64,000 nucleotides of DNA from NCBI RefSeq assembly GCF_050947875.1, contig NC_134574.1, positions 154,840,051 through 154,904,050 on the forward strand, given 5' to 3'. Within the stretch, counting starts at the first letter, position 1, and every line of letters begins with the position of its first letter. Below the pieces are notes generated by a model. The model worked only from the letters and a program-made list of their open reading frames with translations, was not told where the DNA came from and searched no databases. Positions 22,524-34,600 of this stretch are shown here, one piece after another. Both the position numbers and the translations under genes were made by a program. This stretch comes from Dermacentor variabilis (taxonomy: Eukaryota > Arthropoda > Arachnida > Ixodida > Ixodidae).

Positions 22524-22658
22524 GCGGCGAACGCGAGGACCAGCGGGCCGGCAGCAGCGAGGTGACCATCCGGCGCCAGGTGTCGCTCAGCGTGAGACCG
22601 GCCGCCGCGTCGTTGCAGGATGAAGCGGCGCTGCTCGCACAGCTGGACCCCGGGCCCG
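22524..22658 (+). CDS. Giant gene, first detectable exon
   Basis: It reads GGEREDQRAGSSEVTIRRQV, SLSVRPAAASLQDEAALLAQLDPGP and ends at donor GTGCGC (22659), phase 1. The acceptor is taken at CGACGCAG (22523). The same frame stays open upstream to about 22475 (RTRPYELAVLTLDA), so the exon may start earlier. Neither a start codon nor a signal peptide is visible here. Confidence 0.6.
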
Positions 22659-25600
22659 GTGCGCCTCCCCTTCGCTAGTGTGGCCAACCCCAATGCGAGT
22701 GCCACGACTTTGTCTCCCTCCCCCCCCCCCCCCTCTCTGAACCGCTACACACCCGAAGTAGGCTGGCCAGTTTCACTGAACGTGTTACGCAGTCGTCGGC
22801 TTCTCTTCGCACGAACAGCTATTCTCAAGAGAGAGAAAGGGATGCATGGGAAAGGCAGGGAGGTTAACCGGAGGCAGATCCGGTTGGCTACCCTGCAAGG
22901 GGAAAGGGTGAAGGAGAATGAAAAGAGAAAGAGAGCGGAAGGGGGAGATGGAGAGAAGTAGAGACGAGCACGAACAAACCGCGGACACTACAGAGCGGTA
23001 GGGGGCGGCGTTCTTAAAAGCTGTTCTCAAACGCCGTGTTTCACCAGTGCGCGCGCAGCACCCCGACCAAGCCATCAAAATACTGGAACGCATGTCGGTA
23101 CGGGTGCGAAGTCAGCTAGGTTTCAAGAGTATCTTAGGTAGGGCACCGCGAAATCGATTCCCCATCTGGGGCCGAAGTCACCAAGCTTTTCGTTTGTAAT
23201 CGCTCCATGCCAATGGCTGGCTGTCTTCCCTAATTATATGTTCAGCATCAAGATTGGCCGAAATTTTCTCTTACGAACAATCGTAAGAAGGTTTTATGAA
23301 TTCTGGAATTGAGGCCGAATTCCCCAAGCTTTTTAGTTTGCAAGCGCTATTTGCCGTTGGCCAGCTGTCTTCCCTAATTATATGTCTAGTATCAGGACTG
23401 GCCGATGCTTTCTCTTACGAACAATTATATAGCGTACGTAAGACGTTTCTGTGAGTACTGGCCCTCCTTCGCACTGAGCTGTGTGCATGTGGAGGGATCG
23501 CGCCCATGCGATTGTCGTCCTGCCCAAGCGTGACACGTTCCACGAGCATCCTTACATGCTAGCATCAATCCATGACATAGCTCGTCGTATTGCCAGTGCT
23601 TGTTGGTTTGATTATAACTATTTTAAACCGCCAAATAACACAGCACACAATGGGGGACAACGGTACAGAGTGCATAAAATTGGACAGATATTGTAGACAT
23701 CTGTAATTCAATTGCCATGTTCACGTAGTATATTTGTACTTGCTCCTTTTATTCTACATGTAGAGTTACATCTTTCCTTCTCCAGTAATGTTGTATTCCA
23801 TCGCGTAGCCAGGGCCTCTAGTTTGGCACCCTTGTTGCCATGGGGTAGCATACGAGGGTTTATTGCCCGGTTGCCTATAGCTCATAAGCTCACACACTGC
23901 CATACGCATGTGGTTGAAATCATGTTCCATGTCCACCATGGATGACCATGGGTTAGGCTTGCTAACATGTTCAGGACTATATAGGTTTTCTACGCACGCA
24001 CAAATTAACACAAATTAATGCTCAAGAAAGTTGCCATATGGGACGGCTACCGCTGTATCTCAGTGGTAGCCGTGCAAGTTGTCCGTTCGACACCTTTAAT
24101 TTTATTTCTGCATTCAAACTAAAACTACAGTCAATATTTCTCCTATGCTTTCCATGACTTCTTTGTTTGTTGGCTGCACGCAGTTGTAATTAGCAATAAG
24201 AAAGTTGAGCCTTTCGCTTTTCCCTGTTTTTTCTAACCCAATAGAACAAGAAAATTACCCTACAAGACAGCAACGACGGTCACTTGAACTATTTCATTCA
24301 CAAACGCTCGCCCGATCAAGCGGCAGCGTTTGAGGAATGCAGATGTGCAGCAGCACAAGCTTTCTGGTGCCACGCTTCTGCTGGTATGGTTCAAGGTGAT
24401 TAAAATCACGTTGCTTCACAAAAACATATTTGGTAATCTATTCGACACTTTCGTCTCTCAGTGCATAAGCAGCATCGTAGGTATCAAGGGCGCTTCGACA
24501 ACGCTGGTGAAACGTGCAAAACAAGCACTGGCCTCTCTCCTACGAGGCTGCTCCGGGCAATTACTCTCTGCTGATTAATTATAGCTCAAAACCAAGACGC
24601 GGGCAGAGGAGGCAATACACGCAAGCTCTAACTGTCTCTAACTTTCAGCAAATGTTTATCGGTGGCAAGAGAGGGAGTATATATAGGCATGAAGTCGCAG
24701 GAAATTCGCTCATCACACAGCCGTGGCTATACAACCTATACCTAAAGTCGGCGCTAAAGGACGTCTGCAGTTGCTTTTCCGATACCCCAGCAGACGGTGA
24801 GCTGTATCATCGTGTGCCCAGCCGGTCGATCATTTCGGCCTCAATAATCTATCTTACTGTAACCTCTCTTCGTTCTTGGAAATTACATCAGTTTCTTGAA
24901 GTTGTAAGGCATGCGACCGGGCTAGTTCGTGCAGATCCATAATATTTGACAGCCCGAACGTATAGAAATAAGGACAACGAAAGACCTCTTCGTTTGTCGC
25001 CTCTTTCGCCGTCATTTGTCTACTGTCGCGCTGTCAAATGTCTTCAAGTTGTGCCTGGCACCCGCACGGTGCACGCCGGAATGAACGGCAAGCAAATCTC
25101 CCTGACGAATTGAAAAAAAAAAAAAAAAGTTCTCAAACCGTTTCTGCAGCTGTACGTCTTTCACGATTGTGAAGATGACTAATGTGGTAAAACTAAAATT
25201 TTTCAATTGACAGAATTAATTAGCGCCTGAAGGGTATATGTGTAACTAGTATATGCGAAACTAAATTTTTCAATTGACAGAATTAATTAGCGCCTGAAGG
25301 GTATGTGTAACTAGTATATGCGAAACAAAATTTTTCAATTGACAGAATTAATTAGCGCCTGAAGGGTATGTGTAACTAGTATATGCGAAACTAAATTTTT
25401 CAATTGACAGAATTAATTAGCGCCTGAAGGGTATGTGTAACTAGTATATGCGAAACAAAATTTTTCAATTGACAGAATTAATTAGCGCCTGAAGGGTATG
25501 TGTGTAACTAGTATATGCGAAACAAAATTTTTCAATTGACAGAATTAATTAGCGCCTGAAGGGTTATGTGTAACTAGTATATGCGAAACTAAATTTTTCA

Positions 25601-28600
25601 ATTGACAGAATTAATTAGCGCCTGAAGGGTATGTGTAACTAGCATATGCGAAACTAAATTTTTCAACTGACAGAATTAATTAGCGCCTGAAGGGTATGTG
25701 TAACTAGTATATGCGAAACTAAATTTTTCAATTGACAGAAATAATTAGCGCCTGAAGGGTATGTGTAACTATTATATGTGGCTCTGCCTTGCGTGGGAGC
25801 CTTCGTGCACACTGCGCAGGTTGCCTATACCTTGCGTCATGACGCGCCGTGGTGTAGCCCCAGTGGCTACAATAATAATAATAAACAGAAAATAAGTAAA
25901 CCCAGTGTCTATGGTGTAGCGCTGCTGACCCTGAGGTCGTGGGTTCGATCCCCATCGCGGAGGTGGAATGCAAAAACGCTCGTGTATATCGTGCATTGGG
26001 TGCACGTTATAATGAGATCGTTGTTTTGGGACGTAAAACCCTAAAGCCTAATTTAATTTTCTTTTACCATGCGTCCCGTTCGTATGCCACGACAACTCGG
26101 GAGACGCTGTTCCAAGCGCACTTCCCGTTGAGGCACGGCGTCTGCCCGTTTCAGGCTGGCCCCAGCTCTCGGATTACGCCTGCTCCGACCTGAGCTTCGA
26201 TGGCGCCGGGCCCCCGCCACTGGCGGCCACCGACGTGGGGCTGCTCGGAGGGACGAACGAGGCGCCGCGACCCGTCGCTCGCACGGTGAGCCTTCTGCGC
26301 GTGCGTAATAAAGCATGGCCTCAGAGATGGAGGGATGTGCGGTCGCGCGCTGCTCGACACCCGGGGGAGGGGGGGCGTGGTCTGAGCTGGAACGAAGCCC
26401 CGGATGTGGACTCTTGTGATACGCACGCAGATTGTTGCACAGGGCCTGTTGTGCCCGTACCACCAGCCCGGAATCCGAATCTACGAGATGCAGAATTTAT
26501 CCTGCGAACGCCCTTTGGACAAACCCGGAGCTGCGCCGAAAGGCACAGCGCACTAAACTCTCCCTTGACAAGTCAAGATGCTGAGCCGTCAGGCAGCGGA
26601 GTCCTGAGGAGAAGCATCGGCAAGCGACATGTCCAAACGTGCAACAAAGTGCTAGACAGCCCGGCGCAGTATTTCCTTTTCCCTGGAGGTCACCGCGCAC
26701 GGCAACTTTGAAGCGGGTGGCCAGCGCGGTCGCTGGTTGGACCTCTCGGACGACCGTCGAGTGCTGGCTTTGTATTGGGCCGTTTGAGTAACAATCATTT
26801 CTCGGGGCTTTATAAGCCCCGACGCCGCCGCCTGGAGAACCGGATCCACCGACCCACCGGGAGCCGAGTGCCGCTCTCGAGTGGAGTGAGATGTGTCACG
26901 CGTTGGAGTCTCACCGGACGTCGCCGTGCGGGAACAGTCGCGTTTGCTGTTAGCTCTCGGCCCCCGTGCCGATCCGATCTTGTCCTGTATAATGACCTGT
27001 ATATAGTGTATAAAGTCCCTTTTGTTATTCTCACCGACGCCTGACTCGGAGTCTTCGCTACCAACGCTCTGTCACGAAACGGGTGACGATCGCGCTACGG
27101 GACCACCTGAGTCGCAACACGAGCTGGCAACGCTCTGTCACGAAACGGGTGACGAGCGTTACGGGACCACCTCAAAGTCGTTACAGGCCTTGGGCCTAGA
27201 ACTTGCAAAACGCAGCCTTAGCTCAGCTTCTGGCAAGTTCCCGCGGTATGATAAGATTGTTTATTCTAGCGCGAATGTCGAAGGAAGAAAGAAGTAAAGG
27301 AAAACGGCAGGATGGAAGTAAAGGCTCGGTCGCGGGAACCTCCGCTTTGCAGGCACTTGAACTAATCGGCGGACACGGCGCGTTCCGCACGTCATCGCAC
27401 AGTCCGCAGAGGTGCGCGTCTCACTGCTATACGTTAAAACGGCTACAATATTTCCCGACTCGTGAATCCAAGTAGCGGAAAATAATTCCCGTTATGGGGT
27501 ACAGCTCGTATCTCACCTCGGCAACGAAGTGACCGTCGACAAGGCGTGTTTGTCCATGCGCGCAACCTGCGATCACCTCGCGTACAGGCAGCTGCGACAC
27601 AGACGATGAGGCGTCCGGTGGCCAAGCAGAGAGAAGCAATCAGGTGGGCACTTGGGGATCAACGTCGCGGGGCGGAGCCTTCCGGCCAAGCTGAGGACGA
27701 GCGCGTCGCAAACATATTTCTGCCACCTGTATAGAAAAAAAAAAAAAGGTATCATACATGGAGTACGTAGTTACGGTAATTAGAAAACGTTTCGTTGTCT
27801 TCCGGTGAGCTACACGAAAAGAATTAAATTTAATGCAATTAAAGCCTTCAATACTTCGCGTTTTACTAATAAGCTCATGAAATGTGTTTTCGTTGTTGCA
27901 GTGCAGTTGGGTAGGGGGGGGGGCGGTGTAGAGGGCTGGGGGGTCCCCAATAATAATTTTGTACCCTTGCCTGCTGTTGAATGCGTACATTATCGACCGT
28001 ATTCTTTGTCTTCTGTCTTATACTGTCTTGTTGTCCCCCTGCTTGGTCTTCGCACTGCAGTATGTTGCAAATAAAATAAAGCACCAACTTTTTCTTCAGA
28101 GAGAATCAAGCGCGCTTTAATGTGTCCAAAGACATTCAATACGCTGCATAGTACTATGTCGGTACATGTAACGAAAGTGTGAATTTTTAACGTTACCACC
28201 CGTAATGTGCATACAGGTCCATCGTCCTCGTCTGATCTTTTCATCTGTTTTGTTGCCCAATGTAAATGTTTCCTCAACCCAAGCGAAATGTCTTTATGCG
28301 TATAGGCACATAAAAAATCGAAGGAAAAGAAAGCAGAACAGCAAACTTCATCTATACATGTGGTGCTGAACTCACTGCGACATCAATTATATTCCCCACA
28401 TCTGCGTGTCTCCTTTGTCCTTTGAAGGTCCTTTGAAGTTAAGGAGCATTGAGCTTTCAAAGGCACATTAGTTCAAGGGATATGTGTCGGTGCTACACGG
28501 TCTCCAGATTGTCTCCGTTGAAGCTTTTAACAGAAACCGCAACGTATTCCTAGCGCTGGCATCGCCTCGAAAGTAATAAGAAACATGGCCCAAATGCGTC

Positions 28601-31600
28601 TTATAATAAATTTGTCATATTTCTTTCAACAATATTTATTTTTCCTAATACATAGAAACATCAAAACAATATGTACGCGCAGTAAAAGCATTACTTTACC
28701 AAATACAGACGTATTTCTTGTAATGATGGCCACCATGTGTTTAGTACTTTCGTAATAGTATTCAGTACTTATAAGCTTGTGCTGAAGAGGTAAAAATTGA
28801 ACTTCCATATTTTTAGAGATTTTTTTTTCCTGCTGTCGGATGCCTTCTAGGCTCGAGAGTATTCCCTCGAGGTTTCAAAGGACGAACGCGCACTCCTTCG
28901 ACTCAAAGCTCCCTTCCAGTAGGGCCCATTTGCTGTGCCTGTGTGACAGTGCGCATTCTTCTTTGAAATAAAGGATCTTTCGTTCAAAGGACTTTCAAAG
29001 TGCCCGTGCGACTGGGGTTAGTCCGCTAACGTAGCTGTCACGTCAATGCCCAGGAATAATTCTTCTAACGTCCCGGGGCTTCTCACTTCCTGTATAGATA
29101 TACACGCTACCTCTCGGGCCGATCCTCACGTCTTGTCACCTCGTCGCAGGCCGACCGCGACGACAAGAGCGTCCCCGTCGCGAAACGCGCTTCGTCGAGC
29201 GCCGCTGGCTCGATCGCGATCCAAATCGAAGAGGCGAGGGACTTCTCCCGCAAGCAGTGCCACAAGTACACGGCCGTTCGTCCCGCAGTTTCCGGCCAGT
29301 GGTCCTTCGAAACGCGTCAGGTGACCGGATCGCCTACGGGCTCGGTCAAGGTGCACTGGGTCTCGAGCAGGACGGAAAGCGCCGCCGGCGGCCCGCTTCC
29401 CAACGCGGCGACAGCAGCGGAAGCCTCGGGCGACGCGGCGCACGATGACGCAGCACGACGAGACGGAGACGCAGCCAACGCAGGAGGAGCGGCCGTGGCG
29501 GCCAAAGCAGTCCGCTCCAAGATCAACGTGCTAGCTTCCACGAGTCCCGCGGCCGCGCGGAACGACGCCACGACTACGACGGCGGGGGCCCTGGCGGAGA
29601 CGCAGTCGGGCTCTTCGATCTTCGAGCCGAGACCCAAGGAGTCGCTGGGTGACGTGAACATCCGCGTGAGGGCGACCGGACACCAGTCGTTGGAGGGCAA
29701 GGAGGAGTTCGAGGTGGGCGTCACCCCGTCCAGGAGTCGCGCCAGCATCCACCTGGAAGGGCAAATCCTCACCGCCCCGTCCAGCAAGGCGAACCTCGTT
29801 CACGATTTCACGATGGCCGCCGTCGGCAACCCCCATCGGGTGCGCAACATGGCGCCGCCATCGGAAGGAGAAGACGCCAACTATCCGCCGCACATGGGGC
29901 CTCTGTCGAGCCCCGCGGCTACGGCGACGACGGAACAGGGTGGCGATGACGCAAAGAGTCAGGCACCCGCTCCGGCGGAGCCTCCGGCGCCCGAGGGTCA
30001 ACCGGCAGACCGAGTGCCACCGTCGCTGGAGAACGTCGAACGCGAACGCGTCGCTGGCAGGGAAACATTCTGCGCTGCCGTAGTTCCCGAAGAGAACGTT
30101 CCTAGCCTGGGATGCTTGACCAAGGTATTGAGCGTCGCGCGTAGCGATCAGGATGGTCCTCTGTCGAGTCAGTGCGGCTTGGGAGACAACCAGGCCGGCG
30201 GCCCTTTCCTGCGCCAGTTGTCAGTCGACGAGAGCGACGAACCGGCGGGTACCGCGATCGCATCGTCTCGCAGTCGCCGCTTGGGAGAAGCCAAAACTGT
30301 ACGGTACGTTGCTTCGTCGGAACGATTGGACAGGATATCAAGGGCCAGCGCCCGCTCAGGGCTGAGGGAAGAATTCCTCTTTTCGGCCACGACAGTTGGC
30401 TTCAGCGAAAAAGAGCGCCAAGCCCTGCCGCCCGTGCGCGAATCGGGCATGCCGTCCTCGTCGCGTGTCCACCTGCCCCCCACGAGCCGGTTGTCTGAGT
30501 TCGGCCTTTCGGCGACGACTTTCGGCCTCACGGACAGTGACCGTCGTGCTATAGCATCTAGCCACTCCTTGGACAAGCGTCGGAGCGGCAATCGTTTGTC
30601 ACGTGACCGCACGCGATCCACGAGCCGGTTGTCTGAATTCGGCTTTTCTGCGACGACTATCGGCCTCACGGACAAGGATCGTCAAGCTATAGCATCTAGC
30701 CAGTCCCTGGACAAGCGCCCCAGTATTAATCGTTCCAAACACAGCCAGCCTGACTTCAAGTCGTCCTCCAAGCAGAGCCTGCATGACTGCATCAGCCCAA
30801 GTCACGAGGTTAGACGAGAGTTTGGTTTTTCAGCGACAACAATCGGCCTCACTGACAGAGACGTGCAGAACTTGCCCTCTTCGAAAGACAGGTTTCGAGC
30901 GTCTGAAACGGCAGTACCTCAGGAGGCCTCGGGCAATGACGCAAGTCGTCAATCTTCAAGAACTGCGTATGGTTTTGCGGAAAGGAGATCTGGGGAATTT
31001 CTCCCAGTCAGGAGCGTCAGCCACTTGGTGCCGCGTTCCAGTAGATCGTCCGGAGTACTTCCACCGTCAACCATGGAAGGCCTCATCATACAAAACCTAC
31101 CGCAAAATGAAAATGGAGGAAGCAGCCGATGCGTTTTTGTCGGTGATCTACACACAGAGAGCAACGCAGCCGGCAGATCGAAGCTGAATGTTTCTAGCGA
31201 AACGCTACAAAGCACGACGCGACCGTTACTTTCCGTTATCGATGAAGAAGAGAGCACCACAGATATCGACGTCGACGGAATCGTCCTGCGAAGAAATGCT
31301 CGGCGGACGCTTAAAGTTACACCTTCCAGGGAACTGTTTGGCTCCAACGAAGGGTCAAGCTCATTCGACAATTCTAATCCCGCCACGTACAACAGTTCGA
31401 ACCAGCCCGGGCAACCAATAGGTAGCTTTTACGAGGAGAGACTTCAAGACCCGCTGAATTTGGTCGGTTCCTCATCGGAGTCACCGCGAAACAGGGCAAG
31501 TACAGTCCGATTTTTGGAGAACACTGCAGTGTCACACTGGGTTCCGGGCGCCGCTCAGTACCCTTCTTCCGTAGAGTTTCAAGGACACCGGGGACAGAGC

Positions 31601-34600
31601 GCCACGACCTTCCCTTCTGCCCACTCAATGATGGACTTTGAAACTGCCTACGAGACAGCACACAATTCCAGCGAAGCTGAGTCGCCATTACCCGCGCTTG
31701 CTATGTCAAGGCTTGGAGCTGTTAGCGTGTCGTCCAGCAGTTCGTTGGAGGTAGACGGTGTTCACGTTAACCAAGCGGCGCAGTTCCACACCAAGTCTGA
31801 GACATCCGCGGGTCCTGCAAGTGCCCTCGGCATTCCAGCACCCAACGGGATATTACGAAACACTGGTGATGCTTTGGGGTCAAACTTTGCAAATAAGCAC
31901 TTCGCTCGCACAGCTGCAATAGGTAGCCAGCTGCATTTCAACGAAGATAATAGCAATTTTCTTGCAGATCAGCAAAACCCATTGGGTCCAAACGGCTCGA
32001 TGGCAGCACCAGGTACCGGAAGCGCCGAGCAAGTCTTGGGGCCACCTTACAGGGGGCAATTAGGCTATCACGCTGATGCCGAGGATTGGTTGCCTTACGG
32101 CCGCTATTGTGAGCCTCCCGTGTACCAAGAACTCGGTGCCACGAAATGTGGTTCTTTTCAAGCCACATTCAGTGCCCCTAAGCCTCAATTACGCGTGCCT
32201 TACCCGAGAAATCCTGGTGTCGAAGCGATCGTCGCGCCGGCAACCGGTGGGGTTCCTCGAATGCCGTTGGTTCGGCGCAGATCGCCCGAATTCGCGCGCG
32301 GACAGCTTCCGTACGGCGGACTGAGGCTTTCCACAGCAGGTGCGACGAGAAAAAGTCGTCGCGTCGAGGACGTCTACCGACAGCACGACGTTCCGTACGT
32401 AGGGCCGAGAACCACAGTATCGGAGCAACAGAACATCAGAGTGGGTCAAGCTTATGGATTGTGCTCGAGTCCACGCGCTAGACGAAGCGTGTCTCCCGCC
32501 CGCAGGATGACGCATGCATTTCAGCAACGGCCTTACACCCCAACAAATTTGCAGAGTCAGTACTGCGGAAACACGTATGTTCCCAGCATTGTTAACTCGT
32601 GGCATGGTGGTTGCTACGAGAATCCGGCGTTCGAGCCCGTGCCCGCCCCATTCGTAGATACCGTGCCTGCGTCTCCGACTAGCGAAGCAAGAGGCTGGTG
32701 GATACCAGATCAGGAGTACCGGACGAGGAGGAAGAAAGCAGTTCTTCGTGTAGAAAGCGTGAGCACGTTCGAGAGTCACGAGAACGCCAACGAACCGCGT
32801 GCGCCGAGCGTACGCTCTCCGGCAGTTTATAGGAAACGACCATCGGAGAAAAAGATGACGTCTACGAAGACAGTGCAGACGGAGGAGCGCGGTGGTAGCG
32901 CACGCTGCATGGCGCCGACGACAACGGAGACGGGCCGCCCCAATGTCATAACCCCGAGAGTCAAAGCACACGTGGACATAGACGACAGTAACAGCGAAAC
33001 AAGGAACGCCAGCTACACGCGCGTGAGAACGCAGACTGAAACAGTCCAGCAACCCTGGGTGCCGGGAGGAGGACCGCCGGACCACGCACGAAACGTGGAA
33101 GCGTCGTTCTTGTCGCCAAACTTTGGCACAAGCCCGTCCTACCCTGGTTACGTTAATCAAAATTTCGTCTGTCCCCCTTACATGCCCAACTTCCGCCCAG
33201 AACTGGCGGCCCCAACAGCAGTGCCAGTTTCTGCCACCAATTTCCTGGGGCAGACGGCCCAAATGACGCCTCCAGCTGCAGTCCAGATGGCATACTATGG
33301 ACAAATGCCGGCAACAAGCCCTCCGCAGAGTGTCGGGCCGCCAGCTTCGCCACCTGCTGCTCGCGCACAAAGTTCTTCAGAGCGAGCCACGGCTTGTCCA
33401 CTATCATCCTGCTTCAAGGGGGCCTTCTCGCGACCAGAGGAGAGCTCGGAAGAGCAGCCGAAGAGGCGCGATTCGCACTGCTGCCACCGCGAGCGAAGAC
33501 GCAAGCGCGCCCGTTCTCCGCTTCCACCGCCGTCTGTGGGCACCACCTTCACGGTGGGGTACGTGATGAACTCGGAGAACGAGCTCAGTCCCGTTCTTAT
33601 GCCCTTAAATGCCACGTCCACGCAGTCTCCGCCGAACGAAACCAGAGGCAACCAATCCGTCGCACCGAGTGCACACGCTGTTTCGTCGCGGAGGTCGGCA
33701 AGCGAGGAGGACCCCGTGGCAAAGTTGGAGAAACGAGTTCAGGAGCAGATGGTGGAAATTGAGAAGGCCATCCAGGAGCAAGACGCGAGGTGGGAGCAGA
33801 ACGAGATGAGCAAAAGAAAGGAAACCGAAAGAAAGAAGCCGCCAAAGGAGAAGACGGGCAGTGGGGCCAAGCGCAGAGACGGAAAACTGCGCAATATCTT
33901 CGTCGCGAAGGTGGAAGAAAACTCCAGTCCTGACGAATGCGACACCGAGCCTCAGAGTTGGTTCTCGTGGTCACGAACAAGCAAAAGTAGGAAAGGTGTC
34001 CAGTTGAGAGTGCCACGGGAGGCACGCCCGGTTCGCTCCGTGGACACGCAGACGGAAGGGAGCTCCGCCAGTCGCGCTTCGTCGAAGGGGAAACTGTCAG
34101 AGGGGAGCGAGAAGATCGCCATCCCAGGCGTGTCCAGCAGCGAAGCCGTGCCTTCCAGATTCACGTGGGCGACGCGCCGAAAGAAGTCTCCGCGGTCTAG
34201 TTCGCACGGCAGTCCTGGCAGCGAAGCCTCGCCTGCTGGCTTCGCGTGCGTGACGCGGCGGAAAAAGCCTACTCAGTCTAGTTCGCGCGGTAGTCCTGAC
34301 AGAGAACCCATGTCTCCTGACGCCACGTTGGAGACGCGCCGAAAGAAGGCTACCCAGCCTAGCCCGCGCGGAAGTCCTAACAGAGAAGCCGAACCTGAGC
34401 CTGGCTTTGCGTGGGAGACGCACCAAAAAAAGTCTAGTCAGCCTAGCCCGCGCGGAAGTCCCGCCCGAAAGGTCTTCTACACAGACAAGCGCAGCCGTGG
34501 TGGGTCCCCACCTCGAGCGTCCGCAAAGACAGCACCCAGCCCCAAACATAGCGGCAGGTCAAGTCCCTTGACGGATAGACGACAGCGGAGACATCACTCG

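Noticed and set aside
25191..25777. CRISPR-like array
   Set aside because: Units are contiguous 65-bp repeats with no unique spacers, in eukaryotic DNA; it is a satellite.
32189..33370. 393-aa antisense ORF within the giant exon
   Set aside because: It is the mirror of a long coding exon. Its Cys/Arg/His-rich content looks like a codon-bias shadow and it has no start context, domains or splice partners.
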